From assembly GCF_003443615.1 (NCBI RefSeq), contig NZ_CP031967.1:2666001-2730000 (forward strand): a DNA stretch of 64,000 bases, read 5' to 3'. Source of the stretch: Alteromonas sp. BL110 (lineage in GTDB: Bacteria > Pseudomonadota > Gammaproteobacteria > Enterobacterales > Alteromonadaceae). Below are positions 56,180 through 64,000 of the stretch, piece by piece; the stretch's first letter is position 1, and the number at the start of each line of letters is the position of its first letter. The position numbers and the translations under genes are program-made. The notes under the pieces were generated by a model. The model worked only from the letters and a program-made list of their open reading frames with translations. It had not been told where the DNA came from and searched no databases.

Positions 56180-58924
56180 TTACATTGAGTAAGTAAGACC
56201 TATGTAATAGGTTCTTCCACTTACCGTTGTGTTGTACAAACGGTCATCCGAATCGCTGTATTGCTCTTCGCGTTCATCAGAAAGGTTGATACCTTCTAGT
56301 GTCACCTTGAGGTTATCATTTACATTATAAAATGCTGAGAAGTCCCAGTAAGTGGTGCCGTGAAAGCCTGCCTCATCTTGATCGCTGCTCGACGTTTCAA
56401 CCTGCGTTAAGTAGTCATCACGATAGGCTGCCGAAACGCGCATTCCCCAATTATCAGTCTCGTAATACAGCGTTGCATTGTAGATATTTTCAGACAATCC
56501 ATAAAAGGGGCGGTAAACCTCCACGCTTTCACCGTCGAGTAAAATGTTGTGTAAAGATTCGCCATCAGAATATGTATAGTTAACAATAGCGCCAAGATTA
56601 TCGAACGGTGCTGGCAGAAAATCGAAATCACGCTGGAACGCTATTTCCCAGCCTGAAAAGTCGCTTTCTGCTAGATTTTGAGGCTGTGAAAATGTGTACA
56701 GTGTATCTGGTGTTTGCGCATTTCCATTTTCGTCTACCATGCCTTCAATTAATGAAAGTGGATATCCTGTATCACCATAGGCTATTGGCGAAACATTAGT
56801 CGCGATAAAATTATCAATCTCTTTTTGGAAGTAAGTGATAGAGGCATAACCGACTTCATCAAAGTAGTACTCAACAGCTGCCTCCATATTGATTGTTTCA
56901 AAAGGCTGAAGACCAGGATTGCCTGCATTGATACTCAAACCACTTGAACCAAATAATGGGTCAGTATTTACCGTACCTGATACAGATAAGCTTCCCAGTG
57001 TAGGTCGCGTTACGTTTTTCCCTGCGCTCGCTCTTAGCACAAGGCTCTCAGTGGCATACCATGCAACATTTAGCGTGGGCAACAGTCCATCATAGTCCCT
57101 CTCTACAGTGACGTATTCACTACCATTTACTATGCCACTAGATTGAATATCGGTATCAAAATATCTTATACCAAAACTAGCTCTCAGCTCAGAATCGGGT
57201 AATAGCAAGTCATATTCATATGTCGCGTATAGCGCCGTGGTCTCTTCTGTGACTTCATTAGGCGCATCACTATACATAATGTCGCGGTCAACATTGAACT
57301 CGTTTAGCACAGCGCCAACGTCAGTACTTAACCAATCTTGTTTCTCGTGAACTGAGTTCACATAAACAAAATTAGGATTAATCACATCGCTTACTTCGCC
57401 ACTTTGCCACTCACTTCTTAGTGCATTGCCGACTTGTTCTCTGTTGTTGCTGTGTTCAAACTTTTTAAAGGAGCCACCAAATTTCAAAGAAGCGTTATCA
57501 GATAGCAAGTAATCTGCATCAAGCTTAGCGATATCAAAGCTATTTTCTACTTCATCCTCCTGAAGGTCTATCTCGTGATAACGGTACTCATTGATATCTG
57601 TTGGATCAAATCCGTTGATGTAGGTGTTGTTACCATAAAAGCGGTCTTCTCTGTAGTCTATGGTCATATCCGCGAAAGATTCTAAGTAGACTTTTGCACT
57701 ATTACTTTCGTATTCACTTTCCATATGCCCGAGTAAGCCTGAAACCGTAAATGCATCCGTTACACGCCACTGTGCGTTCAACACCAACTGTGAAATGTCT
57801 GTTGTTGCTTCTTGGTCGCGACTTTCTGAGTGCAGAGCGGTATTTTCCCACGACGAATATATAACTTCGTTGTTTTGGTTATATTCTATTTCAGTCAAGG
57901 CAGAGCAAAAATTGCGTGCCCCTTGATAGTCTGCACCTGTGCAGCCAAGTGCGGTAGAACTAGAACCTCTACTTTGTAAATGAAACTCTCCGCGATCGTT
58001 ATCAAGTGTGCCGTATAGCGCATCAAGACCAAGTGAAAATGCATCAGACGGTCTGTATTGGAGCGCTAATGTAGCGCCAACCCTAGTTTGTTCACTATTA
58101 AATTGGGAGTATCTACTACCTCTTGAGAAACGCAGGTTGCCGCTATTTACAGCATCTTGATCTGCTGGTGATAGTGAAGATATGTCTGAGCCTTGGGCGT
58201 TGCGAGGTCGCCAACGATAGGTGTTATAACCTTGTTCAGCCGTATCACGCTTACTAAGTGCTAGTGATACAAGAGCACCGAAATCACCCCACGTGTTTGA
58301 AACTAAGGCTGCGACTCTCGGGGCTACGTCTTCGGTTAACGAATTATCGCCTGCTTGCGCACTGATTACACTTTTGAAGCCATCATAATCAAATGGCTTT
58401 GCGGTGTAGAGTTTCACTGTGCCGCCTATGCCGCCTTCATCCATTTCTGCAGAATAGCTCTTTTGAACGTCAATTTGGTTAAATAGCTCGGATGCAAAAA
58501 TGTTAAAATCGAAAGAGCGAGATAGGTTAGTTGTACCTCTACTGTCCATTGCAGATGAGGATGTACCCAGTGCTTCCATGCCGTTTAATTGCACTTGAGT
58601 AAAATCTGCGTTTAGGCCTCGCAGAGATATCTGCCTACCTTCACCAGCTTCACGAGTTATGGTTACGCCCGGTATTCTCTGAATAGATTCCGCTAAATTG
58701 AGGCTCGGGAAGTCAGCGATATCTTCAGCAAGAATTGAATCTTGTGAACCTAGGGCGTCCTTTTTTAAATCTTTAGCCTTTATAAGTGAGCCTCGAAAAC
58801 CACTTACCACAATCTGCTCTATCATTTCATCTTCTGTCTGCTGTGCTTGCGCAGTAAATTGCGTCATGCAGGTGGCTGATAGGACAGCTGTAGCTAAGAG
58901 TGTTTTTTTAAAGTTAGTATGCAT
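56180..58924 (-). CDS. TonB-dependent receptor of the phospholipase operon (no STN domain)
   Basis: This 914-residue receptor has a signal peptide (1-27, ending AQAQ), a TonB-box-like EQIVVSGFRG, a plug (about 50-170) with RIPGVTITREAGEG, GLNADFTQVQLNGM and the SRSFDFNIF family segment, and a barrel ending TYYIGLTYSM. It lacks the STN domain of its paralogue at 53.2 kb, so it is more likely the main importer than the sensor. It starts 11 bp after the phospholipase C gene, whose stop overlaps its AAAAGG ribosome site, so the two are one operon. The ligand is probably a product of that phospholipase, such as an inositol phosphate. Confidence 0.88.
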   Translation of the reverse strand: MHTNFKKTLLATAVLSATCMTQFTAQAQQTEDEMIEQIVVSGFRGSLIKAKDLKKDALGSQDSILAEDIADFPSLNLAESIQRIPGVTITREAGEGRQISLRGLNADFTQVQLNGMEALGTSSSAMDSRGTTNLSRSFDFNIFASELFNQIDVQKSYSAEMDEGGIGGTVKLYTAKPFDYDGFKSVISAQAGDNSLTEDVAPRVAALVSNTWGDFGALVSLALSKRDTAEQGYNTYRWRPRNAQGSDISSLSPADQDAVNSGNLRFSRGSRYSQFNSEQTRVGATLALQYRPSDAFSLGLDALYGTLDNDRGEFHLQSRGSSSTALGCTGADYQGARNFCSALTEIEYNQNNEVIYSSWENTALHSESRDQEATTDISQLVLNAQWRVTDAFTVSGLLGHMESEYESNSAKVYLESFADMTIDYREDRFYGNNTYINGFDPTDINEYRYHEIDLQEDEVENSFDIAKLDADYLLSDNASLKFGGSFKKFEHSNNREQVGNALRSEWQSGEVSDVINPNFVYVNSVHEKQDWLSTDVGAVLNEFNVDRDIMYSDAPNEVTEETTALYATYEYDLLLPDSELRASFGIRYFDTDIQSSGIVNGSEYVTVERDYDGLLPTLNVAWYATESLVLRASAGKNVTRPTLGSLSVSGTVNTDPLFGSSGLSINAGNPGLQPFETINMEAAVEYYFDEVGYASITYFQKEIDNFIATNVSPIAYGDTGYPLSLIEGMVDENGNAQTPDTLYTFSQPQNLAESDFSGWEIAFQRDFDFLPAPFDNLGAIVNYTYSDGESLHNILLDGESVEVYRPFYGLSENIYNATLYYETDNWGMRVSAAYRDDYLTQVETSSSDQDEAGFHGTTYWDFSAFYNVNDNLKVTLEGINLSDEREEQYSDSDDRLYNTTVSGRTYYIGLTYSM

Positions 58925-58935
58925 GGGTTTACCTT

Positions 58936-60003
58936 TTATTTGATTAAATTTTGATGTGTAACAGCGTTAAATCTTTTCAAGCAGTTATTCTCGAAAGAAA
59001 CTGAATAACTGCGATTAGTGGATTGCGGAGACTGGTTATAGAAGTCGCTAGAGATGAACTGAGCCCCACTGGCAAAAGCAGCATCTCTTTGCTCTCGCAA
59101 ACTTTCTGTCGTAGCCGATAAATCAGCATCTGCGCGGGTTCTCACTAGGAAACCATCTTTGACTAGCATTTGAATTTCTTGCTGATGTTTAACTGGATCA
59201 TTTCGAATGAATATTGCGGCAGCGTCGGAGTTTTTCGGTGCAGAGATAAACATGCTTCTATTTTTAAGCGTTAAACTCTGTTGGAGATATATCTCTTTTT
59301 GAGCTTCATTAGCATCGAATAAAAATAAGAATCTACCGCGAAGTGCATCAATACTTGGCCAGCCATTCTTTGTTATTGCTGCTCTTAAAGTGTGGTAACG
59401 ACCTCGAACGAGATCTGGCGTAACTAACTTGCTTCCAAATAAACGCGCAATTTCATTGTCTAAGTGTTCATAATCTGAAATAGAAAAAATGGCGGGCGCC
59501 GCCTTATTAACAAACGTTGGCTGAGACTCTTTTGCATTTAAAAGAACGGTAATGGGGAAATGGTTAGGGTTCGCTTCTGACCACTCTAAAAGTTGTTTTG
59601 CGCAAAGCTGCAGGGTCGAGCAATGCGTCATTACATCGACGTGCGGAATATGTAGAACCTTAAATCCAGGTTCTGCCAAAATTTGACGTTCGCTCTTTGT
59701 AAACCAATTGCTATTGGAAAGCGTTTCTATTTCTGGTTTGTCATATTGATGTCCATTCAGATCGTTAACTACATCAATTTCAATTTGACGAATTCCCAAA
59801 TTTAACTGTTCTTGAAGAGAAGGATGACTATAAGAAATCTTCTTTAAAAGTTCAGGTGACGTTTCTGCTAAGAACTGCTCTGCCTCTGGTGGTAGCGCCT
59901 TTTTGTAGCTATTGTGAGAACCAATAATTTGATACTGGTCCAGTGATTTCGCGCAAGATATAGCGCTAAAAACCAGAGTTAAAGAAAGTAAGAAATAACG
60001 CAT
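58936..60003 (-). CDS. Secreted Ca2+-dependent PI-specific phospholipase C-like enzyme
   Basis: This 355-residue exported enzyme has a signal peptide (1-19, ending SCAKS) and a PI-PLC TIM barrel. It has GSHNSY (28-33) with catalytic His30 and likely Ca ligand Asn31, QIEIDVV (74-80) with Glu76 and Asp78, and a second His at 122 in HIPHVDVM. It belongs with the Ca2+-dependent phosphoinositide-specific PLC group and would cut phosphatidylinositol or a similar phosphodiester. It is the first gene of an operon with the TBDR at 56.2 kb and is divergent from the metallophosphoesterase. The true substrate, and whether it is periplasmic or surface-bound, is not shown. Confidence 0.82.
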   Translation of the reverse strand: MRYFLLSLTLVFSAISCAKSLDQYQIIGSHNSYKKALPPEAEQFLAETSPELLKKISYSHPSLQEQLNLGIRQIEIDVVNDLNGHQYDKPEIETLSNSNWFTKSERQILAEPGFKVLHIPHVDVMTHCSTLQLCAKQLLEWSEANPNHFPITVLLNAKESQPTFVNKAAPAIFSISDYEHLDNEIARLFGSKLVTPDLVRGRYHTLRAAITKNGWPSIDALRGRFLFLFDANEAQKEIYLQQSLTLKNRSMFISAPKNSDAAAIFIRNDPVKHQQEIQMLVKDGFLVRTRADADLSATTESLREQRDAAFASGAQFISSDFYNQSPQSTNRSYSVSFENNCLKRFNAVTHQNLIK

Positions 60004-60201
60004 AGATACACATTCAAAGACTATTTTGAAGGGTAGAGGGGAGTTGTTTGAAAAAGGGGACAGTAAATTTTTGCGAAGCTATAAACTTCACAAAAGTGTC
60101 ATACAAAAACGCGTTTTAACGTGATTTTTCGTGAACCCCTGTCCCCATTAAGTGCTAAGCGTAGTTATTACTATTAGTTACTTGCTGAACAGGGCTGCGT
60201 T
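60004..60201. promoter_or_regulatory. Divergent control region of the phospholipase and phosphoesterase genes
   Basis: GGGGACAG (60056-60063) and CTGTCCCC (60139-60146) form an inverted repeat 75 bp apart, and a perfect 12-bp palindrome AAAACGCGTTTT sits between them at 60106-60117. The palindrome lies midway between the two start codons and could be an operator; the outer arms could be a REP-like element or a looped site. AGGG before 60202 is the ribosome site of the phosphoesterase. The sigma-factor promoter could not be picked out by eye. Confidence 0.45.
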
Positions 60202-62004
60202 ATGGGTAAAAATGAAAAGAGAACGAAAGAGATACCAGTTTTCAACGTTAGCGCGTTCAATGTAATGTCTAGCGGGTTGCTAGTTATTTGTTATTTTTTT
60301 GCACTTATCTCTACTAATGCCTTAGCCCAAAGTGAAATTGCGCAGGTAAAAATAGCCTTCATAGCAGATATCCATCTTCACGCACCTGAAGCCGCAGCAG
60401 CAACGCTTCCTAAAAATGCCTTGCCAAAAGACCCTGTAAGCCACGCTCCCATATTACTGAGAAGTATGCGGGCTCAACTGGGTTCTACTCGACTGTTTAA
60501 TGAAAATATTATGGTGTTTAAAGAAGCGCTTGATGATGTGGTAGAAAGAAATATCAAGTTAGTAGCGCTACCGGGTGATTTTACAGACGACGGTCAGCCA
60601 GTAAATATCCTTGCATTAAAGGAAATACTAGACGAATACCGACATAAGTACGGACTACGGTTTTTCGCTATCAACGGAAACCACGACCCAGTCAGGCCTT
60701 TCACGCAACCAGGTGGTAAACGCGACTTTATAAATCGTGAAGGTGCAGAAATCAGTGTTATGAGCCCATTACATCAAGAGTGTATGTCTGAGAAAAGTGA
60801 TTTTTGCTCAGAACTACTTAAAGAGTGGGGGTATAAAGAGATTGCACAATCACTATCTGAACATGGTTTCTTACCTTCGCCTGCAGACAAGTTGTTCGAA
60901 ACGCCATTTAATACAGTGGATTTAGATGAGCGCCACTGGCAATGGTGCGATACAGAAAAATATTGTGTGGACATGCCCGATATGAGCTATTTGGTAGAGC
61001 CAGTGGAAGGCCTTTGGCTCTTGGCGATAGATGCCAATGTTTACAGGCCGAAAGGCAGTTTGAAGGACATGCAGTTTTATGGGTCTAGCAATGCTGGCTA
61101 CAACGCGCTAGTAAAGTACAAGCCAAAACTGTTGGATTGGATTAAAGATGTTGTTGTGCGCGCTAAAAAGCAGAACAAAAAATTAGTCAGTTATAGCCAT
61201 TTTCCCATGGCTGAATTCTCAGACCAACAAACACAAAGTATTGCGGAACTACTTGGCGAAAATTCACTGCAAATTTCACGTCAACCAAGTGAAGATACTA
61301 CAGCTGTGCTAGCGGCAACAGGTTTGAAACTGCATCTTGGCGGTCACATGCATCTTTTTGATGTAAGCCAATCATCAAAGCACGGTTTAATAAATGTTCA
61401 GCTGCCATCTTTGGCTGCTTACCAGCCTGGCTATTCAATAGTGACGGTTAATGTAGAAGGAAAATCACTCGTAGAAACAGTCATCGTTCGTGAGGTTAAG
61501 AATTTTTCAAAATGGTTTTCGATTTACGAAAAGGAGTGGGGCTTTCTTCATAGAAGTCAGCAAGCCACTTGGGACAACAGTATTTTGTCGTCAGAAAATT
61601 ATTTGGATTTCACCGACCAGCATTTACAGCAAGTGGTCAACGGTAGATATTTAGATGAGTGGCCTTCAGACATAGTAGAGCAACTCTCGTCAAATACGGT
61701 AAAAGAGATCGTTGATCTCTGCCATTGCGCTTCAAGTTTCAAGAGTACAGATTATAGTAGTGAATTTAATGCGACAACGCTTATTATAGACTTCTACAGA
61801 GCAAGAAATGCGGGAAGTTTTGCCCGTTTAGCTTTACCCCATAACTTCTATGAAGAACTTTCGTTCTGCTTAAAAAAACAAGCTCTCATAAAAACTTCAC
61901 ACCTTTCAGAAGACATAAACAGACTTGGAAAAGCACTGGCTTTAATAACTAGCACGGTCTTGGCGGCGCGTTTGGACAAAGCTGTTGTTAAACTTTCACT
62001 ATAA
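60202..62004 (+). CDS. Exported calcineurin-like metallophosphoesterase
   Basis: This 600-residue enzyme has a signal segment (about 23-42, ending NALAQ) and all five metallophosphoesterase motifs: DIHLH (56-60), LPGDFTDDG (123-131), NGNHD (158-162), a SHFPM histidine, and GGHMHLFD near residue 380. Two metals would be bound and a phosphate mono- or diester cleaved in the periplasm. About 200 C-terminal residues lie beyond the catalytic core and have no clear domain. It is divergent from the phospholipase operon, so it probably finishes the release of phosphate from the phospholipase products. Substrate is inferred. Confidence 0.88.
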   Translation: MGKNEKRTKEIPVFNVSAFNVMSSGLLVICYFFALISTNALAQSEIAQVKIAFIADIHLHAPEAAAATLPKNALPKDPVSHAPILLRSMRAQLGSTRLFNENIMVFKEALDDVVERNIKLVALPGDFTDDGQPVNILALKEILDEYRHKYGLRFFAINGNHDPVRPFTQPGGKRDFINREGAEISVMSPLHQECMSEKSDFCSELLKEWGYKEIAQSLSEHGFLPSPADKLFETPFNTVDLDERHWQWCDTEKYCVDMPDMSYLVEPVEGLWLLAIDANVYRPKGSLKDMQFYGSSNAGYNALVKYKPKLLDWIKDVVVRAKKQNKKLVSYSHFPMAEFSDQQTQSIAELLGENSLQISRQPSEDTTAVLAATGLKLHLGGHMHLFDVSQSSKHGLINVQLPSLAAYQPGYSIVTVNVEGKSLVETVIVREVKNFSKWFSIYEKEWGFLHRSQQATWDNSILSSENYLDFTDQHLQQVVNGRYLDEWPSDIVEQLSSNTVKEIVDLCHCASSFKSTDYSSEFNATTLIIDFYRARNAGSFARLALPHNFYEELSFCLKKQALIKTSHLSEDINRLGKALALITSTVLAARLDKAVVKLSL

Positions 62005-62147
62005 ATAATTACCCTTGAGCAACTGACTTGGGAACAAGCAGAATCCCATTATAAAACTAGCATAATGATTAAAATGTTTAGAAAAGCCTGGTCAACTTAC
62101 AGCGCAATAATACTATCTGTAGCAAGAACTTTTTTGCAGACACAGAA

Positions 62148-62169
62148 AAACCAACTGGAAAGTTGGTTT
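62148..62169 (-). terminator. Terminator hairpin beyond the decayed tRNA copy
   Basis: AAACCAACT (62148-62156) and AGTTGGTTT (62161-62169) form a 9-bp stem. The A run at 62146-62150 becomes a T run on the minus strand, matching a terminator of the decayed tRNA-Leu copy. Confidence 0.7.
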
Positions 62170-62175
62170 AATGTT

Positions 62176-62225
62176 TGGTACCAGTGGGCGGACTTCGATT
62201 GGTCGCCACGCGATGGACCGACACT
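62176..62225 (-). pseudogene. Decayed 3' part of a tRNA-Leu gene
   Basis: TGGTACCAGTGGGCGGACTT at 62176-62195 repeats exactly the first 20 bases of the intact tRNA-Leu region (62319-62338). A few bases later CGCCACGC recurs after a 4-base insertion. On the minus strand this is the tRNA 3' end with acceptor, CCA and a damaged T arm. The anticodon half is not recognisable, so it is not functional. Confidence 0.7.
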
Positions 62226-62265
62226 CTACCGACACGCTCGCGTGTCGATTCGCTGAACTTCAGAC

Positions 62266-62293
62266 ACAAAAAAACCGACTCAAGGGTCGGTTT
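62266..62293 (-). terminator. Terminator of tRNA-Leu(CAA)
   Basis: AAACCGAC (62272-62279) pairs with GTCGGTTT (62286-62293); on the minus strand it ends in a run of T from the A-rich 62267-62274. It lies 25 bases after the tRNA 3' end. Confidence 0.8.
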
Positions 62294-62318
62294 CAGTATC
62301 TGCTTCAAAAAGAAGAGA

Positions 62319-62405
62319 TGGTACCAGTGGGCGGACTTGAACCGCCACGCTATCGCTAGCAGCGGATTTTGAATCCGCCATGTCTACCAATTCCATCACA
62401 CTGGC
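62319..62405 (-). tRNA. tRNA-Leu (anticodon CAA)
   Basis: The 87-base gene folds with acceptor arms GCCAGTG and CACTGGT (one G-U pair), encoded CCA, anticodon arm GCGGA/TCCGC with loop TTCAAAA (anticodon CAA), a long variable arm and T arm GGCGG/CCGCC with loop TTCAAGT. It reads UUG codons. A promoter and terminator frame it. Confidence 0.95.
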
Positions 62406-62710
62406 ATTGTGTATAGATATCAACGTGGTGTTGATGCTTGGCATTATAGCGATGCATCGCGCCTATACAACAGTTTTTTGTGCTTTTTATGGTTAAGTGC
62501 CGAAAGATTGTCCAAAAGAGGGGGCGAATCTATTTTTCTCATTAGTAACTAGGTTCTTCTACTCAGGTTAGGCTGTTTGTTTTATTGCTATAGCGGTGTC
62601 AATTAAAGTTAGCGATTTTTCAGCTCTATTCTTACTTCCTAAAAAAGCCGTCCCTGGCTTTACGGTTGACACTGGTTATGTGCTAACAAATTCCTATCAT
62701 CTGATATGTG
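62406..62710. other. 305-bp region holding the tRNA-Leu promoter
   Basis: The tRNA promoter lies at its left end. Near 62640-62680 a short GC run (GCCGTCCCTGGC) precedes the cadherin-like lipoprotein gene's end. No protein gene is supported. Confidence 0.4.
62443..62470 (-). promoter_or_regulatory. tRNA-Leu promoter with palindromic spacer
   Basis: On the minus strand TTGTAT (62465-62470) and a perfect TATAAT (62443-62448) are spaced 16 bp, 37 bases before the tRNA 5' end. The spacer contains the 12-bp palindrome GCGATGCATCGC (62449-62460). Confidence 0.75.
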
Positions 62711-63289
62711 TCATTGGTCTATCAATAAGTCATCAAATGTAGAGTCGTCAGCATCTTGGGTGAACTCTCGTCCATTTATTGGTAATGGTTCGTCCGTTGG
62801 CGCTTGATTAAAGGCATCACGGGTATAGCTAGAGAACGATACCTGCTGAGCTTCTATGGTTACGCTAACGGTAGCGGTAACTTCTGGGTTTACGCCGTCA
62901 GAAACAGTAAACGTAAAGCTATCGCTTCCTGTTACCTGAGCATTTGGCGTGTAAGTGAAGCTGCCATCTGCATTAACTTCAGCATTCCCTAAGCTACCGT
63001 TTTCGCCAAGGCCAAAAGTTAGCGCGTCACCATCTTCATCGGTTGCTGTCAAAGTGCCATCAAACGCAATATCCGCTTGCGTCGTCAGCATTTCATCAAC
63101 GGCGACGGGCGCTACATTTTCTTTAGGAGCTTGATAGTCGTTGTCGTCGTCACTGTCGAAACAACCTGAAAGTGCTAACACCAATCCTGAAGCAATCCAC
63201 ATACGGTGTTGTTGACGCTTTACTGACGTTTGCTTGTTAGGCGCAGTATTATCACTTTGCTTGTTTAATAACCTAATTTTCGTTGACAT
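62711..63289 (-). CDS. Lipoprotein with cadherin-like/VCBS repeat domain
   Basis: This 192-residue lipoprotein has an unusually long n-region (about 29 residues) before the hydrophobic segment and lipobox LSGC. A single tandem-95/cadherin-like domain (about 60-150) follows, with ATDEDGDALTFGLGENG, GSFTYTPNAQVTGSDSFTFTVSDG and TATVSVTI, as in adhesins with DxDGD calcium sites. GGAG at about 10 bases before 63289 supports the long start. It is 11 bp after the DUF4331 gene, with which it forms an operon. It probably helps adhesion or display at the cell surface. Confidence 0.8.
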   Translation of the reverse strand: MSTKIRLLNKQSDNTAPNKQTSVKRQQHRMWIASGLVLALSGCFDSDDDNDYQAPKENVAPVAVDEMLTTQADIAFDGTLTATDEDGDALTFGLGENGSLGNAEVNADGSFTYTPNAQVTGSDSFTFTVSDGVNPEVTATVSVTIEAQQVSFSSYTRDAFNQAPTDEPLPINGREFTQDADDSTFDDLLIDQ

Positions 63290-63300
63290 GATGGGTCTCC

Positions 63301-64000
63301 TTATTCAGAGCCAGCAAGTGGTGTTTTTAGGTATGGAAATGACGTATTAATCATACTTGCATCTACAGGCGCGCCATCAGTGAATGGTACATTACCTACA
63401 CTCGCGTCCTCTGGTGCACAAAGGCCAAGGTCCGTGTCTTCGCCAGCAACCGGGATGGGGTAGCACAAGCGGCCCATCACTACGCGAAGGGCAATATCAA
63501 CCACGTCATCACCGGGGCGGCGGCCATTCGGGAAGCCCGCTAAGTCATCGCCTGCCACACCGAATGTAGACTGGGATTCGGCAGGTGTCGCCGGAATTCC
63601 CGTGTTTAAGCGCAGCATTTCAGACGCTGTAACCGTTGCTTGCTGGTTAACACCTGGGAAGCCAGTAAGGAAGGCTGTGACTAAGTCCATACGCGGGAAG
63701 TTAGTTGGCGCAAGTGTCTCAATATCAGTACCCAGTGTAGTATTCACTGCATCTTTAAACAGAATGTTTAGTAGTTCTGGCAAAGAAGGGTGGGTTACAT
63801 AATCAGCGAATTGACCGTCTGCACTTGGATGAGAGCTAGAAAATTTATCTTTATCCCCGATACCAATAACAAGCTCGTTAACTAGCGGGCTACCTAATCG
63901 AGACACTTGTGTCATTGCACCGCCGTTGGTTTCAGGTTTCGCGAAAGTGGCATCTGGGTTAAGAATGCGTGCCTGGGGCAAACTTGCCGTGGTCCAGCTA
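63301..64000 (-). CDS. DUF4331 family protein (C-terminal part, cut by window end)
   Basis: The open frame continues beyond base 64000 (the codons upstream of the apparent TTG start, reading TTAS, are in frame), so only the C-terminal 233 residues are visible. The sequence RLGSPLVNELVIGIGDKDKF, HPSLPELLNILF and NGRRPGDDVVDIALRVVMG is typical of DUF4331, found in exported proteins of unknown function, often beside lipoproteins. Its stop overlaps the ribosome site of the cadherin-like lipoprotein gene. Confidence 0.82.
   Translation of the reverse strand, partial: SWTTASLPQARILNPDATFAKPETNGGAMTQVSRLGSPLVNELVIGIGDKDKFSSSHPSADGQFADYVTHPSLPELLNILFKDAVNTTLGTDIETLAPTNFPRMDLVTAFLTGFPGVNQQATVTASEMLRLNTGIPATPAESQSTFGVAGDDLAGFPNGRRPGDDVVDIALRVVMGRLCYPIPVAGEDTDLGLCAPEDASVGNVPFTDGAPVDASMINTSFPYLKTPLAGSE

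Larger units (their letters stand above)
62005..62318. other. 314-bp region with decayed tRNA copy and two hairpins
   Basis: Between the phosphoesterase and tRNA-Leu no protein gene is supported; the short open frames here read through tRNA-like sequence. The pseudo-tRNA, the tRNA terminator and the pseudo-tRNA's terminator are listed separately. Confidence 0.6.

Noticed and set aside
62065..62372. Short open frames of 62-65 codons around tRNA-Leu
   Set aside because: They read through the tRNA, its decayed copy and two terminators, so they are not protein genes.
1..64000. Prophage, insertion sequence, integrase, CRISPR array or replication origin
   Set aside because: No gene or repeat with these signatures was found on either strand.

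Overview
The window looks like chromosomal DNA of a marine gammaproteobacterium of the Alteromonas/Glaciecola type. The reasons are moderate-to-low GC, six TonB-dependent receptors (TBDRs) in 64 kb, a PL6 alginate lyase closely matching the AlyGC type, HugZ/HmuTUV heme uptake, SelO, and dense polymer- and lipid-scavenging loci. No transposase, integrase, phage gene or CRISPR array was seen. The taxonomic call is an inference from family content, not from a marker gene.

Layout. 0.1-5.1 kb: an alginate-related operon (SDR, Nramp-fold transporter without the metal motifs, gluconokinase, PL6 lyase). 5.2-7.7 kb: an S-adenosylhomocysteine-hydrolase-like protein with an altered active site, followed by an M24 peptidase. 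7.7-13.5 kb: SelO, a DUF1439 lipoprotein and a large Asp-box beta-propeller protein. 13.9-23.1 kb: a catabolic locus with an IclR regulator, a minus-strand operon (cyclase-family hydrolase, 3-hydroxyacyl-CoA-dehydrogenase-like enzyme, BKACE, cupin, SDR, sodium:solute symporter, two previously uncalled 33- and 36-residue membrane proteins) and a divergent TBDR. 23.3-27.5 kb: a second TBDR with a DUF6314 protein, a DMT transporter and a GlpF-type aquaglyceroporin. 28.2-35.8 kb: a Fur-box-headed heme locus (TBDR, HmuY-like lipoprotein, HmuT, HmuU, HmuV, HugZ, Dabb protein). 35.9-42 kb: an Oar-type TBDR divergent from a DUF6152/His-rich/DUF6644 fusion and a second DUF6644 protein. 42.3-49.4 kb: mixed housekeeping and accessory genes (GH13, AI-2E, periplasmic Gfo/Idh/MocA, ADP-ribosylglycohydrolase, class 3 lipase, RidA). 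49.6-51.4 kb: a small accessory patch with a PD-(D/E)xK-like protein, an orphan 76-residue ORF and a secreted Vps62/NLP-like protein. 51.6-62.0 kb: a FecI/FecR/STN-TBDR surface-signalling set next to a second paralogous TBDR, a secreted PI-specific phospholipase C and a metallophosphoesterase. 62.2-64 kb: tRNA-Leu(CAA) beside a decayed copy of its 3' part, then a cadherin-like lipoprotein and a DUF4331 protein that runs off the window.

How the genes work together. Most of the window is outer-membrane scavenging: each TBDR sits with its own hydrolase, periplasmic binder or catabolic enzymes. The best candidates for undescribed biology are (i) the surface-signalling-controlled phosphoinositide/phosphate locus at 51.6-62 kb, (ii) the BKACE catabolic operon with its two symporter-linked microproteins, and (iii) the Nramp-fold transporter without metal ligands inside the alginate operon. 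All functional statements come from reading motifs; no database search was run.
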